NCBI RefSeq assembly: GCF_018861045.1
Contig: NZ_JAHKQJ010000002.1
Span: 1 to 64,000, forward strand
Length of the DNA stretch: 64,000 bases
DNA from: Octadecabacter sp. B2R22
GTDB lineage: Bacteria > Pseudomonadota > Alphaproteobacteria > Rhodobacterales > Rhodobacteraceae
Direction of reading: 5' to 3'
In this document: one piece after another, positions 46,033-55,236 of the stretch
Layout of the letters: the number at the start of each line of letters is the position of its first letter
Numbering within the stretch: the stretch's first letter is position 1
Translations under genes and position numbers: made by a program
Notes under the pieces: model-generated
The model's input: only the letters and a program-made list of their open reading frames with translations
The model's database searches: none
What the model was told of the DNA's origin: nothing

Positions 46033-47532
46033 TTAACTGGCTCGCCGCGAAAGCTGGATTGGCGCATTGGGTTGTTTCATATAGGCGGCGGCCCATTCCA
46101 GCGTTTCTTGTATTGGCATAGGGCGCGCAAGTTGAAAGCCCTGCGCGTCGGCACAACCGATTGATTTGAGGACACTAAGTTCGCCTTTCGTCTCAACCCC
46201 TTCTGCCAGAGTTTTAACATTCAGTCGCTCGGCCATTGTGACAATCGCTGCGACCATGCTGCGTTGTTCGAGATCAAGGTCAACCCCAGAGATAAAGGAC
46301 CGATCGATCTTGATCCGGCCAACGCTGAAACGCCGAATGTTGGTGATGGAGGCATAGCCGGTTCCGAAATCGTCAAGATCAACGCTACAACCAAGGTCGG
46401 CAAGAGCTGCTAGATTACCAACAATTTCATCATCAGCACCCCCCGCGATGACGGTTTCTAGAACTTCGATGGCAAGGCGGTTCGGGTCGATACCGCCAAC
46501 CTCTAGATGCATCGCGATCCTTTCGACAAGGTGCGGGCAACACAGCTCATCGGAGGAGAAGTTGACGCCAATACAAGGGACGTCCAGCCCCGATGTATCC
46601 CAAAACGAAAGGGCCTGAACCGCTTGTTTTATCATCGTGTCGCCAAGCTTTTGCATCAATCCCGCCTGTGCCAGTGCAGGCAGGAACTCCGGCGGAGTCA
46701 GGATGCCGCGGTCTGGGTGGTGCCAACGGGCAAGGGCTTCGAATCCGGACAATTCCCCGCTGGATAGGTTTATCTGGGGTTGGAAGTAGGCGAAGAACTC
46801 CCCACGTTCAAAGGCGGCTTTGGCCTCTGCTGCGGTTTTCTTGGCCGCGCGACGTTTGCTCTCCACGGCAGGAGAATACCCTCGTACGGCGTTTGGGCCA
46901 TTTCGGCGCGCTTCGGCGAGGGCTGAGTAGGCTGCCTGCATCAAGCCTTCACCTGTCGGGTTTTCCAATTTGCAAGAAGAAGCGAACCCGATCGATACGG
47001 TCATTTGCGGAGGAAGGTCAGCTGACAAGGGGGCTGTGGACATGGATTGTTGAATACGGGTGCACGTGTTGAGCATCGTTTCAAGATCGTAGGGGGCCAA
47101 GGGTGCAAGTGCGACGGCAAAGCGATAGCCATCTAGACTTGCCACAACGTCCGTTTCTGTAAGGTGAAGGTCCAGCGCGCTTTGAACAAAAACAAGCGCC
47201 CGATCGAGCGCGCCGCGACCATGGGTTTCTTCGAGCCGGTCATGATCATCGATTTCAATGATCATCGCGCCCGTGGGATGCCCGATTTGTCCGAGGAACC
47301 TAGAGAGGCAGCCAATGATGAAAGGGCGTGCTTCTTGTTGCTCACCCGCTCGTTCTGACGGCGCGGCGTTTGGACGAATCAAATGGGCAACCAGTAACGG
47401 GGCGAAGATGAACGCGGCCGCAAGGCCTGTCACGCCCAGAGCCACAAAAGCCAGTGAACTGCTCGCCCCAAAGCTTAAGGTGGCAAATACTATCTGTCTG
47501 TTCTTGTTTGGAAACTTCGCAAGAAATTGCAT
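46033..47532 (-). CDS. EAL-domain cyclic-di-GMP phosphodiesterase with degenerate GGDEF
   Basis: A 499-residue membrane protein. Two transmembrane helices occur in residues 12-52. A GGDEF-like domain follows (about 90-225) but its active loop reads SLDGYRF, so cyclase activity is unlikely. The EAL domain (about 245-490) is complete: GFEALARWHHP, the metal residues in DDFGTGYASI, KIDRSFI and EGVET. It should hydrolyse c-di-GMP. I use the ATG at 47532; a GTG eight codons earlier is also open. Confidence 0.88.
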   Translation of the reverse strand: MQFLAKFPNKNRQIVFATLSFGASSSLAFVALGVTGLAAAFIFAPLLVAHLIRPNAAPSERAGEQQEARPFIIGCLSRFLGQIGHPTGAMIIEIDDHDRLEETHGRGALDRALVFVQSALDLHLTETDVVASLDGYRFAVALAPLAPYDLETMLNTCTRIQQSMSTAPLSADLPPQMTVSIGFASSCKLENPTGEGLMQAAYSALAEARRNGPNAVRGYSPAVESKRRAAKKTAAEAKAAFERGEFFAYFQPQINLSSGELSGFEALARWHHPDRGILTPPEFLPALAQAGLMQKLGDTMIKQAVQALSFWDTSGLDVPCIGVNFSSDELCCPHLVERIAMHLEVGGIDPNRLAIEVLETVIAGGADDEIVGNLAALADLGCSVDLDDFGTGYASITNIRRFSVGRIKIDRSFISGVDLDLEQRSMVAAIVTMAERLNVKTLAEGVETKGELSVLKSIGCADAQGFQLARPMPIQETLEWAAAYMKQPNAPIQLSRRAS

Positions 47533-47638
47533 GATCGCACCCGTTTGAATCCCCACAGATGAAGCCTGAGGTTGGATAATACATACGGGAAGGCCGTTAT
47601 CGGGGAGTTAAGAACAGCAGCTCTTTAACAAAACGCCG

Positions 47639-48481
47639 TCAGGTTTCGCACTGTTTGACGTCCAGTCCTTTGAAGTCGAACAGTTTTGGATCCAAAAGGT
47701 GTGACGGTCGCGCATTCATGAGAGACTTGAACATGATGTTACGACGCCCCGGGAAATTAGTTTCCCATTGGTCCAACATTGCTTTTACTTGTTGCCGCTG
47801 TAGCCCATCCTGAGACCCACACAGATCGCAGGGAATGATTGGGTAATCCATTGCGGTTGCGAATTTTTCGCAGTCCACTTCAGCAACATGGGCAAGCGGG
47901 CGATAAAGAAACAAATCGCCTTCTTCGTTCACCAGTTTTGGCGGCATTGTCGCCAGCCGAGACCCGTGGAAAATGTTCATCATGAATGTCTCAAGGATAT
48001 CATCGCGATGATGCCCAAGCACGACAGCCGAACAGCCTTCTTCGCGGGCAATGCGATACAGGTTTCCGCGTCTCAAACGAGAACACAAAGCGCAGAATGT
48101 GCGGCCCGCGGGGATCTTGTCCATGACAATGGAATAGGTGTCTTGGTATTCAATGCGATTGGGTACGCCCATCTTTTCTAGGAAGGCGGGCAGCACCGTC
48201 GCTGGAAAATTCGGCTGCCCTTGGTCAAGATTGCACGCCAAAAGATCAACAGGCAGTAAGCCGCGCCATTGCAATTCATGAAGCACCGCAAGCAACGTGT
48301 AGCTGTCTTTCCCGCCTGACAAACAGACGAGCCATTTCGGACGCGGCCCGTCTTGAACCATTCCGTAGGTCTCAATCGCTTCGCGTGTGTTTTGCACGAT
48401 CCGCTTTCGGAGCTTCTTGAACTCGGTCGTTTTGGGAGCGCCATAAAACAGCGGGTGAATGTCATCGGGATCATCAAGCAT
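47639..48481 (-). CDS. ttcA: tRNA 2-thiocytidine biosynthesis protein TtcA
   Basis: TtcA of 280 residues, which thiolates cytidine 32 of some tRNAs with an iron-sulfur cluster. PP-loop [12 protein letters not shown] near residue 55, [11 protein letters not shown] with the two cluster Cys in a CxxC, and a third Cys pair in [10 protein letters not shown]. Complete and normal length. Confidence 0.93.
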   Translation of the reverse strand: MLDDPDDIHPLFYGAPKTTEFKKLRKRIVQNTREAIETYGMVQDGPRPKWLVCLSGGKDSYTLLAVLHELQWRGLLPVDLLACNLDQGQPNFPATVLPAFLEKMGVPNRIEYQDTYSIVMDKIPAGRTFCALCSRLRRGNLYRIAREEGCSAVVLGHHRDDILETFMMNIFHGSRLATMPPKLVNEEGDLFLYRPLAHVAEVDCEKFATAMDYPIIPCDLCGSQDGLQRQQVKAMLDQWETNFPGRRNIMFKSLMNARPSHLLDPKLFDFKGLDVKQCET

Positions 48482-48721
48482 GGTGTCGAATTACAGGCGT
48501 AAGGTTCGACCTACAAGTGGGCGATATGCTCGTACAAACTGTATACCTCCCGAATGCACACCGACCCTTCCTTAGCTCGCCGAATGAGCCATTCGTGTCT
48601 GCATTTATAAACGTCTGGTTTGAGCCCAAAGTTACAATATTGAACTGCCCCAAGCTGAGCTGGAACACCCGTCGACCCTGTGTCATGCTTTAGGCCTGAC
48701 CAACATGAAGCGGAGCGCAAT

Positions 48722-49345
48722 TTGCAGGAAATCACCCAAAAGCTTTGGGACAAGCAAAACCAACATCCCGACGACAGATTTCGGCTCTTTCGCGCTGTCG
48801 GAAAGGTCATTGCGCCGAAATCCGTTCTCTATGCCGGTAGCTATGTGGATGTCGCACCGTCGTTTATCTTTCCAAATGTCACATATGTCGACATGGATCG
48901 GCGCGCCAAACGCTTTTTTGATGACGAAGTGGGCGTTAAGGAAATTATCAAATCTAAGGATACTGCCGCGCCGAATGCCCAGTTTTCATTCATTCATTCC
49001 GACTACGCAAAGCTCTCTTTACCCGAGCAATCTTTTGACTTGCTGATTTCACTTTATGCGGGGTTCATTTCGGAATACTGCACCAAATTTCTCAAATTGG
49101 GCGGCCATCTACTTGTAAATCCGAGCCACGGTGACGCAGCCCTCGCGTCTCTTGACGAACGCTACCAGCTTGCTGGCGCTGTCATTTCGGAGTCAGGTGA
49201 CTACCGTGTCGTGCAGACCAACTTGGCCGACTATTTGCAGCCCAAGAAGACCGTCGAAATCACCCGAGAGTTGTTGTTCTCAACCAATCGCGGAGTCGCC
49301 TACACCCGCCCTGCTTTTGCTTATCTCTTTGAACGGGTGGCCTGA
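48722..49345 (+). CDS. Methyltransferase-like Rossmann-fold protein
   Basis: A protein of about 207 residues. The pattern VLYAGSYVDVAPSFIFPNV, VDMD, then HSDYAKLSLPEQSFDLLISL and LKLGGHLLVNPSHGD is that of a class I SAM-dependent methyltransferase fold, but the glycine-rich motif I is poor (AGSYVD), so SAM binding is not assured. The TTG at 48722 has GCGGAG at good distance; a GTG at 48680 is also in frame with no site. It is the only plus-strand gene between yidD and yidC. Confidence 0.6.
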   Translation: MQEITQKLWDKQNQHPDDRFRLFRAVGKVIAPKSVLYAGSYVDVAPSFIFPNVTYVDMDRRAKRFFDDEVGVKEIIKSKDTAAPNAQFSFIHSDYAKLSLPEQSFDLLISLYAGFISEYCTKFLKLGGHLLVNPSHGDAALASLDERYQLAGAVISESGDYRVVQTNLADYLQPKKTVEITRELLFSTNRGVAYTRPAFAYLFERVA

Positions 49346-49380
49346 AAGACGAATGGCGGCTTTGTCCGCTTAACCGACTT

Positions 49381-49617
49381 TCACTCGTCCGGAACGTTGT
49401 CAATTCCAGAGCCGCCCCACGGGTGGCAACGGGCCACGCGTCTAACAGACAATGCAGTTCCTTTGATCCCACCATGCTTTCGCAACGCTTCCATGATGTA
49501 GGCACTACAGGTCGGGTGAAAACGGCAGCCATGGCCAACCCAAGGCGAGAAAAGAAGGCGGTAAAGTCGGATCGGCAAAGAAAGAACAAACGCAAGCGGG
49601 GTCATTCGACGGTTCAT
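49381..49617 (-). CDS. yidD: Membrane protein insertion efficiency factor YidD
   Basis: A 78-residue YidD with the signature [19 protein letters not shown] and [15 protein letters not shown]-type block, CHPWGGSG near the end. Its start overlaps the rnpA stop (ATGA). Confidence 0.93.
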   Translation of the reverse strand: MNRRMTPLAFVLSLPIRLYRLLFSPWVGHGCRFHPTCSAYIMEALRKHGGIKGTALSVRRVARCHPWGGSGIDNVPDE

Positions 49618-50003
49618 CGCAGTTTCCCGAGTGCTTTGGCGAAATCGGCGCGCAAAGCCTCAAAGTCACGGTTCGCGGTTACGTCTTTCTTACCAATGAG
49701 TACGTAGTCGTGGCCCGGCTTGGCAAGCATCGGCAAATCAAGATGCGCAATCTCGCGAAGGCGACGTTTGGCACGGTTTCGCGCGACGGCATTTCCGACC
49801 TTTTTAGAGCAGGTGAATCCGACGCGCACCTTTGGGTCGTCGTCGCCCCGGTTTCGCATTTGCACCGTCAGGCCGGTTGCGGTCTGATACCGTGCTTTAG
49901 AGGCGGCAACGAAATCGCTCCGCTTCTTAAGAACCTCAAGACGTGCAAAAACCGCCGCAGGCGAGGCTGTGGCGGTTTTATTTGTATCCACAGGCGAAGT
50001 CAT
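49614..50003 (-). CDS. rnpA: Ribonuclease P protein component
   Basis: RnpA of 129 residues with the RNR motif region [16 protein letters not shown] that binds P RNA, preceded by RVGFTCSKK. The N-terminus is extended by about 20 residues of Thr/Ala. The ATG at 50003 is the best start although its site (GAACGAAG) is weak, common for rnpA downstream of rpmH. The gene begins 19 bp after the rpmH stop. Confidence 0.92.
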   Translation of the reverse strand: MTSPVDTNKTATASPAAVFARLEVLKKRSDFVAASKARYQTATGLTVQMRNRGDDDPKVRVGFTCSKKVGNAVARNRAKRRLREIAHLDLPMLAKPGHDYVLIGKKDVTANRDFEALRADFAKALGKLR

Positions 50004-50022
50004 GTGACTTCGTTCAGCACAA

Positions 50023-50157
50023 TTAAGCGCTGAGTTCCTTGCGGCCCTTCGCACGACGTGCGTTCAGGATGTTACGGCCAGCTTTGGTGGCCATACGTGC
50101 GCGGAAACCGTGGCGGTTCTTGCGAACGCGGTTGGATGGCTGAAATGTACGCTTCAT
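50023..50157 (-). CDS. rpmH: Large ribosomal subunit protein bL34
   Basis: L34 of 44 residues: [38 protein letters not shown], then RKELSA and TAA. Full length and highly conserved. GGAGAG precedes the ATG. First gene of rpmH-rnpA-yidD. Confidence 0.97.
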   Translation of the reverse strand: MKRTFQPSNRVRKNRHGFRARMATKAGRNILNARRAKGRKELSA

Positions 50158-50225
50158 TGCGTCTCTCCGGTCTGTGGGCGAGCCTATTGCTAGGAATCAA
50201 GCCCCGTTAAATCTCGAAGCCCAGC

Positions 50226-50254
50226 TAATAGGAGGGGTTTGATGGTCTGTCAAC
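50226..50254 (-). promoter_or_regulatory. Promoter of rpmH-rnpA-yidD
   Basis: On the minus strand TTGACA, 17-bp spacer gaccatcaaacccctcc, TATTAG, about 70 bp upstream of rpmH. It shares the pyrimidine-rich spacer end and the lack of T at -7 with the ribosomal-locus promoters. Confidence 0.75.
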
Positions 50255-50449
50255 GCGCGACACTGCGAATTTCTGCAACAAAGTCAGAAAGTAGCGCGGC
50301 CAAATGTTACAGTCTTCACGACAATTGCAACAAACAGCATGAAAATAGTCACTTGGCATCAACGCCGCGTGAACCAAGGCCCTCTAGGGGTATCGGGAAC
50401 AAGGCTTGTCGTCCATCTAAAGGGCAACACAAGCCATAGGAATAGAGAC

Positions 50450-51193
50450 GTGACACAGATGACCGACACACCAAAGCCCATTGAGCCAAACCCGATTCTC
50501 AAACGCTTGCCCATCATCGTAATTGGTGTGGTCGCCGTGTTGGGCGCCTATTTCCTAAGTGATTACCTGACGTTTGAAGCATTGGCCGCAAACAGAGAAA
50601 GCCTACTGGCGTTTCGTGATGCGAACTATCTTCTGATGGTTGTCGCATTTATCGCCATCTATACGGTCGTGGTCGCGTTTTCCTTGCCGGGTGCGACGAT
50701 CATGACCCTCGCGGGGGGCTTCTTGTTCGCAACATTCCCGGGTTTCTTGTTCAATGTCATCGCGGCCACATTGGGGGCGACTGGAATTTTCCTCGCGGCG
50801 CGTTGGGGATTCGGAAAACAATTGGGCGCAAAGCTGGAAGGGTCCGAGGGGGTTGTTAAGAAGATCAAAGACGGGATCGACGAAAACCAGTGGTCCATGT
50901 TGTTCCTTATTCGTTTGGTCCCTGCAGTCCCGTTCTTCCTCGCCAACTTGATCCCTGCGTTCCTAGAAGTGCCGCTGCGGCGGTTTGTGATCTCAACCTT
51001 TGTTGGCATCATTCCAGGGTCAGTTGTGTACACATCTGTGGGCGCTGGGCTGGGTGAAGTTTTCGCCGCAGGCGAAACACCAAATCTTGGTATTATTTTT
51101 GAGCCCCACATCCTGCTGCCGATCCTCGGTCTGTGTGTGTTGGCGGCGCTTCCCATTCTCATCAAAGCCGTGCGCGGCAAAAAAGGTCTGTAA
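50450..51193 (+). CDS. TVP38/TMEM64 (DedA-like) membrane protein
   Basis: A 247-residue inner-membrane protein with about six hydrophobic segments. The VTT/SNARE-associated domain is visible in FSLPGATIMTLAGGFLFA, the re-entrant ATLGATGIFLAARWGFG and FFLANLIPAFLEVPLRRF. Lipid or small-molecule transport across the membrane is suspected for the family. The GTG at 50450 has AGGAAT 6 nt upstream; an ATG three codons later is the alternative. It is 2 bp from the flavoprotein gene, a common pairing. Confidence 0.82.
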   Translation: MTQMTDTPKPIEPNPILKRLPIIVIGVVAVLGAYFLSDYLTFEALAANRESLLAFRDANYLLMVVAFIAIYTVVVAFSLPGATIMTLAGGFLFATFPGFLFNVIAATLGATGIFLAARWGFGKQLGAKLEGSEGVVKKIKDGIDENQWSMLFLIRLVPAVPFFLANLIPAFLEVPLRRFVISTFVGIIPGSVVYTSVGAGLGEVFAAGETPNLGIIFEPHILLPILGLCVLAALPILIKAVRGKKGL

Positions 51194-51195
51194 TC

Positions 51196-52614
51196 ATGAA
51201 CCGTATTAAAACTGACGTTTGTATTATTGGCGCTGGCTCTGGTGGGCTGAGCATCGCAGCCGGCGCGTCCCAGATGGGCGCGGATGTTGTCCTCCTCGAA
51301 GGGCACAAAATGGGCGGCGATTGCCTGAACTACGGCTGTGTTCCCAGCAAAGCGCTCATCGCGGCAGGTAAACAGGCCTACGCCATGGGGCACACCGGTG
51401 ATTTGGGTGTCAAAGCGGTTGATCCTGATGTGGATTACGCAGCAGCAAAAGATCATGTTCGCAAAGTGATCGAAACCATCGAACCCGTTGATAGCCAAGA
51501 ACGGTTTGAAGGGTTCGGGATCAAAGTGATCCGCGAATTCGGCAAGTTCATCAGCCCAACGGAAGTCCAAGCCGGTGACAACGTCATCGAAGCGCGTCGA
51601 TTTATTGTCGCAACTGGGTCTGGCCCGTTTGTTCCGCCGATCCCCGGGCTGGACACGGTCGATGTCTATACCAACGAAAACATTTTCGATTTGCGCGAAC
51701 GGCCTGACCATCTCATCGTTGTTGGCGGTGGGCCAATTGGGATGGAGATGGCACAAGCGCACTTGCGGCTCGGGTCCAAGGTGACCGTCATCGAGGGCGC
51801 CAAGGCCATGGGCAAGGATGACCCTGAAATGGCTGCTGTCGTACTTGAAAAACTCCGCGCTGAAGGTGTCGAGATTATCGAAGGCGCGCAGGCGGATAAG
51901 GTAAGCGGCACAGCAGGTGCCATCACCGTACACACATCAAAGGGCGACTTTACGGGGTCCCATCTTTTGATGGCGGTCGGCCGTAAGGTGAATGTCGAAA
52001 ACCTTGATCTGGATAAGGCCGACGTCAAATGGGGCCGTGGTGGTGTCGAAGTTGGTGCAAACCTACGTTCTGTCACCAACAAAAAGGTCTATGCCGTGGG
52101 CGATGTCGCAGGTGGGCTGCAATTCACCCATGTTGCAGGTTATCACGCAGGCGTCGTGATCAAGTCTATGCTGTTTGGCTTGCCCAGCAAGCAACGCACC
52201 GATCATATCCCATGGGCTACTTATACGGACCCTGAGTTGGCCCAAGTTGGCCTGACCGAAGCGCAGGCCCAAGAGAAATTCGGAAGCAAGCTGGAGGTTG
52301 TTCGGTTCCCCTATCATGAGAACGACCGCGCGATCGCGGAAGGTAAAACAACCGGTCTGATCAAGGTCATGATCGTCAAAGGTCGCCCTGTTGGCGCGTC
52401 TATTGCAGGTGCAATGGCGGGTGAATTGATCAGCATGTGGGCCATGGCGATTGCCAATAAAATGAAAATGTCGGCCATTGCAGGGACGGTTTTGCCGTAC
52501 CCGACCGTATCAGAGATTAACAAACGGGCAGCGGGTGCTTACTTTAGCCCAAGGTTGTTTGAAAGTAGCACGGTGAAACGTGTTGTTGGTTTGGTGCAGC
52601 GCTGGTTGCCCTAG
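51196..52614 (+). CDS. Mercuric-reductase-like FAD disulfide oxidoreductase
   Basis: A 472-residue class I pyridine-nucleotide disulfide oxidoreductase. FAD site IIGAGSGGLSIAAGA, redox pair GGDCLNYGCVPSK, NAD(P) site VVGGGPIGMEMA, second FAD site VYAVGDVAGG, and a C-terminal dimer domain. The N-terminal metal-binding domain and C-terminal CC pair of MerA are absent, so it is not a true mercuric reductase. The substrate is unknown; proteins of this type often pair with TVP38 genes as here. Confidence 0.87.
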   Translation: MNRIKTDVCIIGAGSGGLSIAAGASQMGADVVLLEGHKMGGDCLNYGCVPSKALIAAGKQAYAMGHTGDLGVKAVDPDVDYAAAKDHVRKVIETIEPVDSQERFEGFGIKVIREFGKFISPTEVQAGDNVIEARRFIVATGSGPFVPPIPGLDTVDVYTNENIFDLRERPDHLIVVGGGPIGMEMAQAHLRLGSKVTVIEGAKAMGKDDPEMAAVVLEKLRAEGVEIIEGAQADKVSGTAGAITVHTSKGDFTGSHLLMAVGRKVNVENLDLDKADVKWGRGGVEVGANLRSVTNKKVYAVGDVAGGLQFTHVAGYHAGVVIKSMLFGLPSKQRTDHIPWATYTDPELAQVGLTEAQAQEKFGSKLEVVRFPYHENDRAIAEGKTTGLIKVMIVKGRPVGASIAGAMAGELISMWAMAIANKMKMSAIAGTVLPYPTVSEINKRAAGAYFSPRLFESSTVKRVVGLVQRWLP

Positions 52615-52642
52615 GGTACGTAAGTAAGGAACGGAACGCAGA

Positions 52643-54043
52643 ATGCTCAATACCCTGTCAGGGCGGTTCTTGATACTCACCACGGTGTTTGTGTTGATTG
52701 CCGAACTGTTGATCTTTGTGCCGTCGGTTGCGCGTTTTAGGGAAGACTACTTTCTCGAGCGGCTAGAACGTGCGCAGATTGCGTCGTTAACACTACTGGC
52801 CGAAGACATGATCTCCGAAGAGTTAGAGCAAGAGCTTTTGGTGAATGCTGGGGTGTATAACGTCGTGCTGCGGCGCGATGAGGTGCGGCAGTTGGCGCTG
52901 TCGTCACCCATCCCGACACCAATTCACAAGACATTCGATATGCGTGCCCCGTCTTCATGGATGTTGGTGCGTGACACGATGCTGCGGCTTACCGATACTG
53001 AAGAACGGGTTATTCGTGTGATCGGTAACCCTGTACAGGATGGTGGGTTGCTGATCGAGATCACGCTCCCCACCGAACCCTTACGCATGGCCCTGATCGA
53101 TTACGGTGTTCGAATTCTGCTGTTGTCCGCCGTGATCTCCATCGTGGTAGCAGGGTTGTTGTTCTTTGCTGTGCAAAGTCTGATCGTGAAACCAATTCGG
53201 GGCGTCGTTGATCATATGAAAGCCTATGCGCGCTCACCTGAGGATTCGCGCAACCTGATTATGCCCAATGCCAGCATCACCGAACTGCGCGAAGCCGAAG
53301 ATGCGATGGCCATGATGCAGACGCAGATCACGGGGGCCCTCAAGCAAAAGGAACGGTTGGCGCAATTGGGTGGCGCCGTGAGCAAGATCAGCCATGATTT
53401 GCGCAATATCCTGACCTCTGCAGTGTTGTTCACCGACCGCATCGAAAGCTCCAACGATCCGACCGTGAGCCGCCTTGCGCCAAAATTGGTGAATTCGATC
53501 ACCCGAGCCGTAAATCTGTGCGAAACCACGCTGGCCTTTGGGCGCGTTGACGAACCAGCGCCGACTTTGGCACGCATTTCTTTGGCCGAAGTTGTGGATG
53601 ACGTCATCGAAAGCGAACGTCTTGCCAGCGGTGAGAACGATGTGTCCTTCAGTGAGGACATCCCGACAGGCATGACTGTGCGCGCTGATGAGGAACAGAT
53701 ATATCGTGTCCTCGGCAACCTTGTGCGGAACGCACGGCAAGCGATTGTCGCCACCGGAAAAGCCGGCGAGATTTCTATCACAGGAACAGAAGACGACAGC
53801 GTTTGGTCTATCGCGGTGACCGACACAGGGCCGGGGCTCCCAAAGAAAGCCCAAGAGCATTTGTTCGAAGCGTTCCAGGGTGGGACAACCCGTGGCGGGT
53901 CCGGTCTTGGCTTGGCGATTGCAGCCGAATTGATCCGTGGGCATGGCGGGCGGCTAGATTTGGAACGCACCGACGAGAGCGGAACACGCTTTGTCATAAG
54001 CCTTCCTAAATCCGACCTGACACTTTCCCCGAAGATAACGTAG
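52643..54043 (+). CDS. Membrane sensor histidine kinase
   Basis: A 466-residue kinase. Transmembrane helices at about 8-28 and 158-180 flank a periplasmic sensor region. Then come a HAMP-like segment, the H-box KISHDLRNIL, the N-box GNLVRNARQA, and G-boxes DTGPGLP and GGSGLGLAIA. The catalytic set is complete. No response regulator gene is adjacent, so it is an orphan kinase in this window. The tRNA-Arg gene follows. Confidence 0.87.
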   Translation: MLNTLSGRFLILTTVFVLIAELLIFVPSVARFREDYFLERLERAQIASLTLLAEDMISEELEQELLVNAGVYNVVLRRDEVRQLALSSPIPTPIHKTFDMRAPSSWMLVRDTMLRLTDTEERVIRVIGNPVQDGGLLIEITLPTEPLRMALIDYGVRILLLSAVISIVVAGLLFFAVQSLIVKPIRGVVDHMKAYARSPEDSRNLIMPNASITELREAEDAMAMMQTQITGALKQKERLAQLGGAVSKISHDLRNILTSAVLFTDRIESSNDPTVSRLAPKLVNSITRAVNLCETTLAFGRVDEPAPTLARISLAEVVDDVIESERLASGENDVSFSEDIPTGMTVRADEEQIYRVLGNLVRNARQAIVATGKAGEISITGTEDDSVWSIAVTDTGPGLPKKAQEHLFEAFQGGTTRGGSGLGLAIAAELIRGHGGRLDLERTDESGTRFVISLPKSDLTLSPKIT

Positions 54044-54051
54044 TTTACCTC

Positions 54052-54080
54052 TTGCGCTGGACCCACGGGGTCGCTACATC
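54052..54080 (+). promoter_or_regulatory. Promoter of tRNA-Arg
   Basis: TTGCGC, 17-bp spacer, TACATC, ending 10 bp before the mature tRNA 5' end. It overlaps the end of the kinase transcript. Confidence 0.5.
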
Positions 54081-54090
54081 CCCGCTCAGT

Positions 54091-54167
54091 GGACCGATAG
54101 CTCAGCTGGATAGAGTACCTGACTACGAATCAGGGGGTCGGGGGTTCGAATCCTCCTCGGTCCGCCA
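54091..54167 (+). tRNA. tRNA-Arg(ACG)
   Basis: A 77-nt tRNA with encoded CCA. Acceptor stem GGACCGA/TCGGTCC closes fully, the anticodon stem CCTGA/TCAGG holds loop CTACGAA with anticodon ACG at 54125-54127, and the T-loop GGTTCGAATCC is standard. A34 is normally deaminated to inosine to read CGU, CGC and CGA. Accessory genes begin right after it. Confidence 0.96.
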
Positions 54168-54396
54168 TAACACCCCCTTAAGGCATTGGTTTCGTTATTG
54201 TTTTGGCTGATTCCGTTTCTGTATCCCCCAGAATATCCCCCGCGTTGAACTTCACACCACTTTGACCTTCAGGGCACAAGCTGACTCAAATTGGAAAAGG
54301 GGACGTTTGTGCAGGATGCAGCTGTTCACCACGAAAGGCTGCTCTGCCCAACGCAAAGCCCTTTTGCCAAGTAGAGCAATATTGCCATCATTTTTA

Positions 54397-54975
54397 TCAA
54401 TATTCGAAAGGACTTGTGGGCACTGCTAGCTCAATAGAAGTGCCTCTAAAGCGAGCCAGCTCCCCAACAAACTCGTATGAAAGCGCTAAGAGGGCTTTGA
54501 AAATAGGAGCAAGCAGAACTCTATCAGAGATGATGATTTTTCCCATTGTCTCGGTGGCTCTATATGCCTTGCCGTGCGAAAACTCATTTCGGAACTCAAC
54601 GATACCAACTGGTTCGTTCTTACTAACTAGTTTTTTCATCTGGCCAACTTCTTCGGGAAACGCCAATACTTCTAAGTTGAACCCCTTCTCAGAATCGAAT
54701 TTCAAAGCTTTGTTATTAAGATTTCTATGCTTTGATTTGTCTTGGTCATCTTCTGATTGCTTGGACGAATTGGTACTTTCATAAATTGCTTGGCTTAGTG
54801 TCCCTTCAATACCGTGAAGCAAACACGATATACCAGCTAAGAACAGTGCCGGTTGTGGCACGGCGCATCGAACTGCTTCGGTAAAATAGTGTCTAGCGAC
54901 CATCCCTCCGAGCGATTGTTCGAAAAACTCAAGATTTTCGGAAATTTTTATTTCCCGTTCAAGGTCGATAATCAT
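54397..54975 (-). CDS. Unknown protein with a HEPN-like RxxxxH motif
   Basis: A 192-residue protein that I do not recognise. It is mostly helical, with a Lys/Asp/Ser-rich low-complexity stretch near residues 70-90 and a strong hydrophobic helix late (LLAPIFKALLALSYEFVGEL). VEFRNEFSHGKAY holds Arg128-x4-His133, the HEPN RNase pattern. The ATG at 54975 has GGAAAG upstream; a TTG five codons earlier is weaker. It is clearly AT-richer than the surrounding DNA, and sits about 230 bp after tRNA-Arg, which suggests horizontal acquisition. Confidence 0.5.
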   Translation of the reverse strand: MIIDLEREIKISENLEFFEQSLGGMVARHYFTEAVRCAVPQPALFLAGISCLLHGIEGTLSQAIYESTNSSKQSEDDQDKSKHRNLNNKALKFDSEKGFNLEVLAFPEEVGQMKKLVSKNEPVGIVEFRNEFSHGKAYRATETMGKIIISDRVLLAPIFKALLALSYEFVGELARFRGTSIELAVPTSPFEY

Positions 54976-55236
54976 GTTTCTGCTTTCCAAGCATGGAATC
55001 CAAACATCGATAGCATTCTAGTATCATGCTCACAATCGATCATCAGAATTGCACTGCGGTCGTAAGGATCTCGAGCGCAGTCCAGTCATTGGCTATGCGT
55101 GGCTGAAAGCACACTTGTCCGCATTCCTGACCTTCAACCATCAGAATGCAGTCAGAAGGGTTGCTCGTGCAGCGAACGGTAGGAACGAGCCCACAACGAC
55201 AAGTGCTGCGATCTGTACGAATGTCATCTTTGGTGA

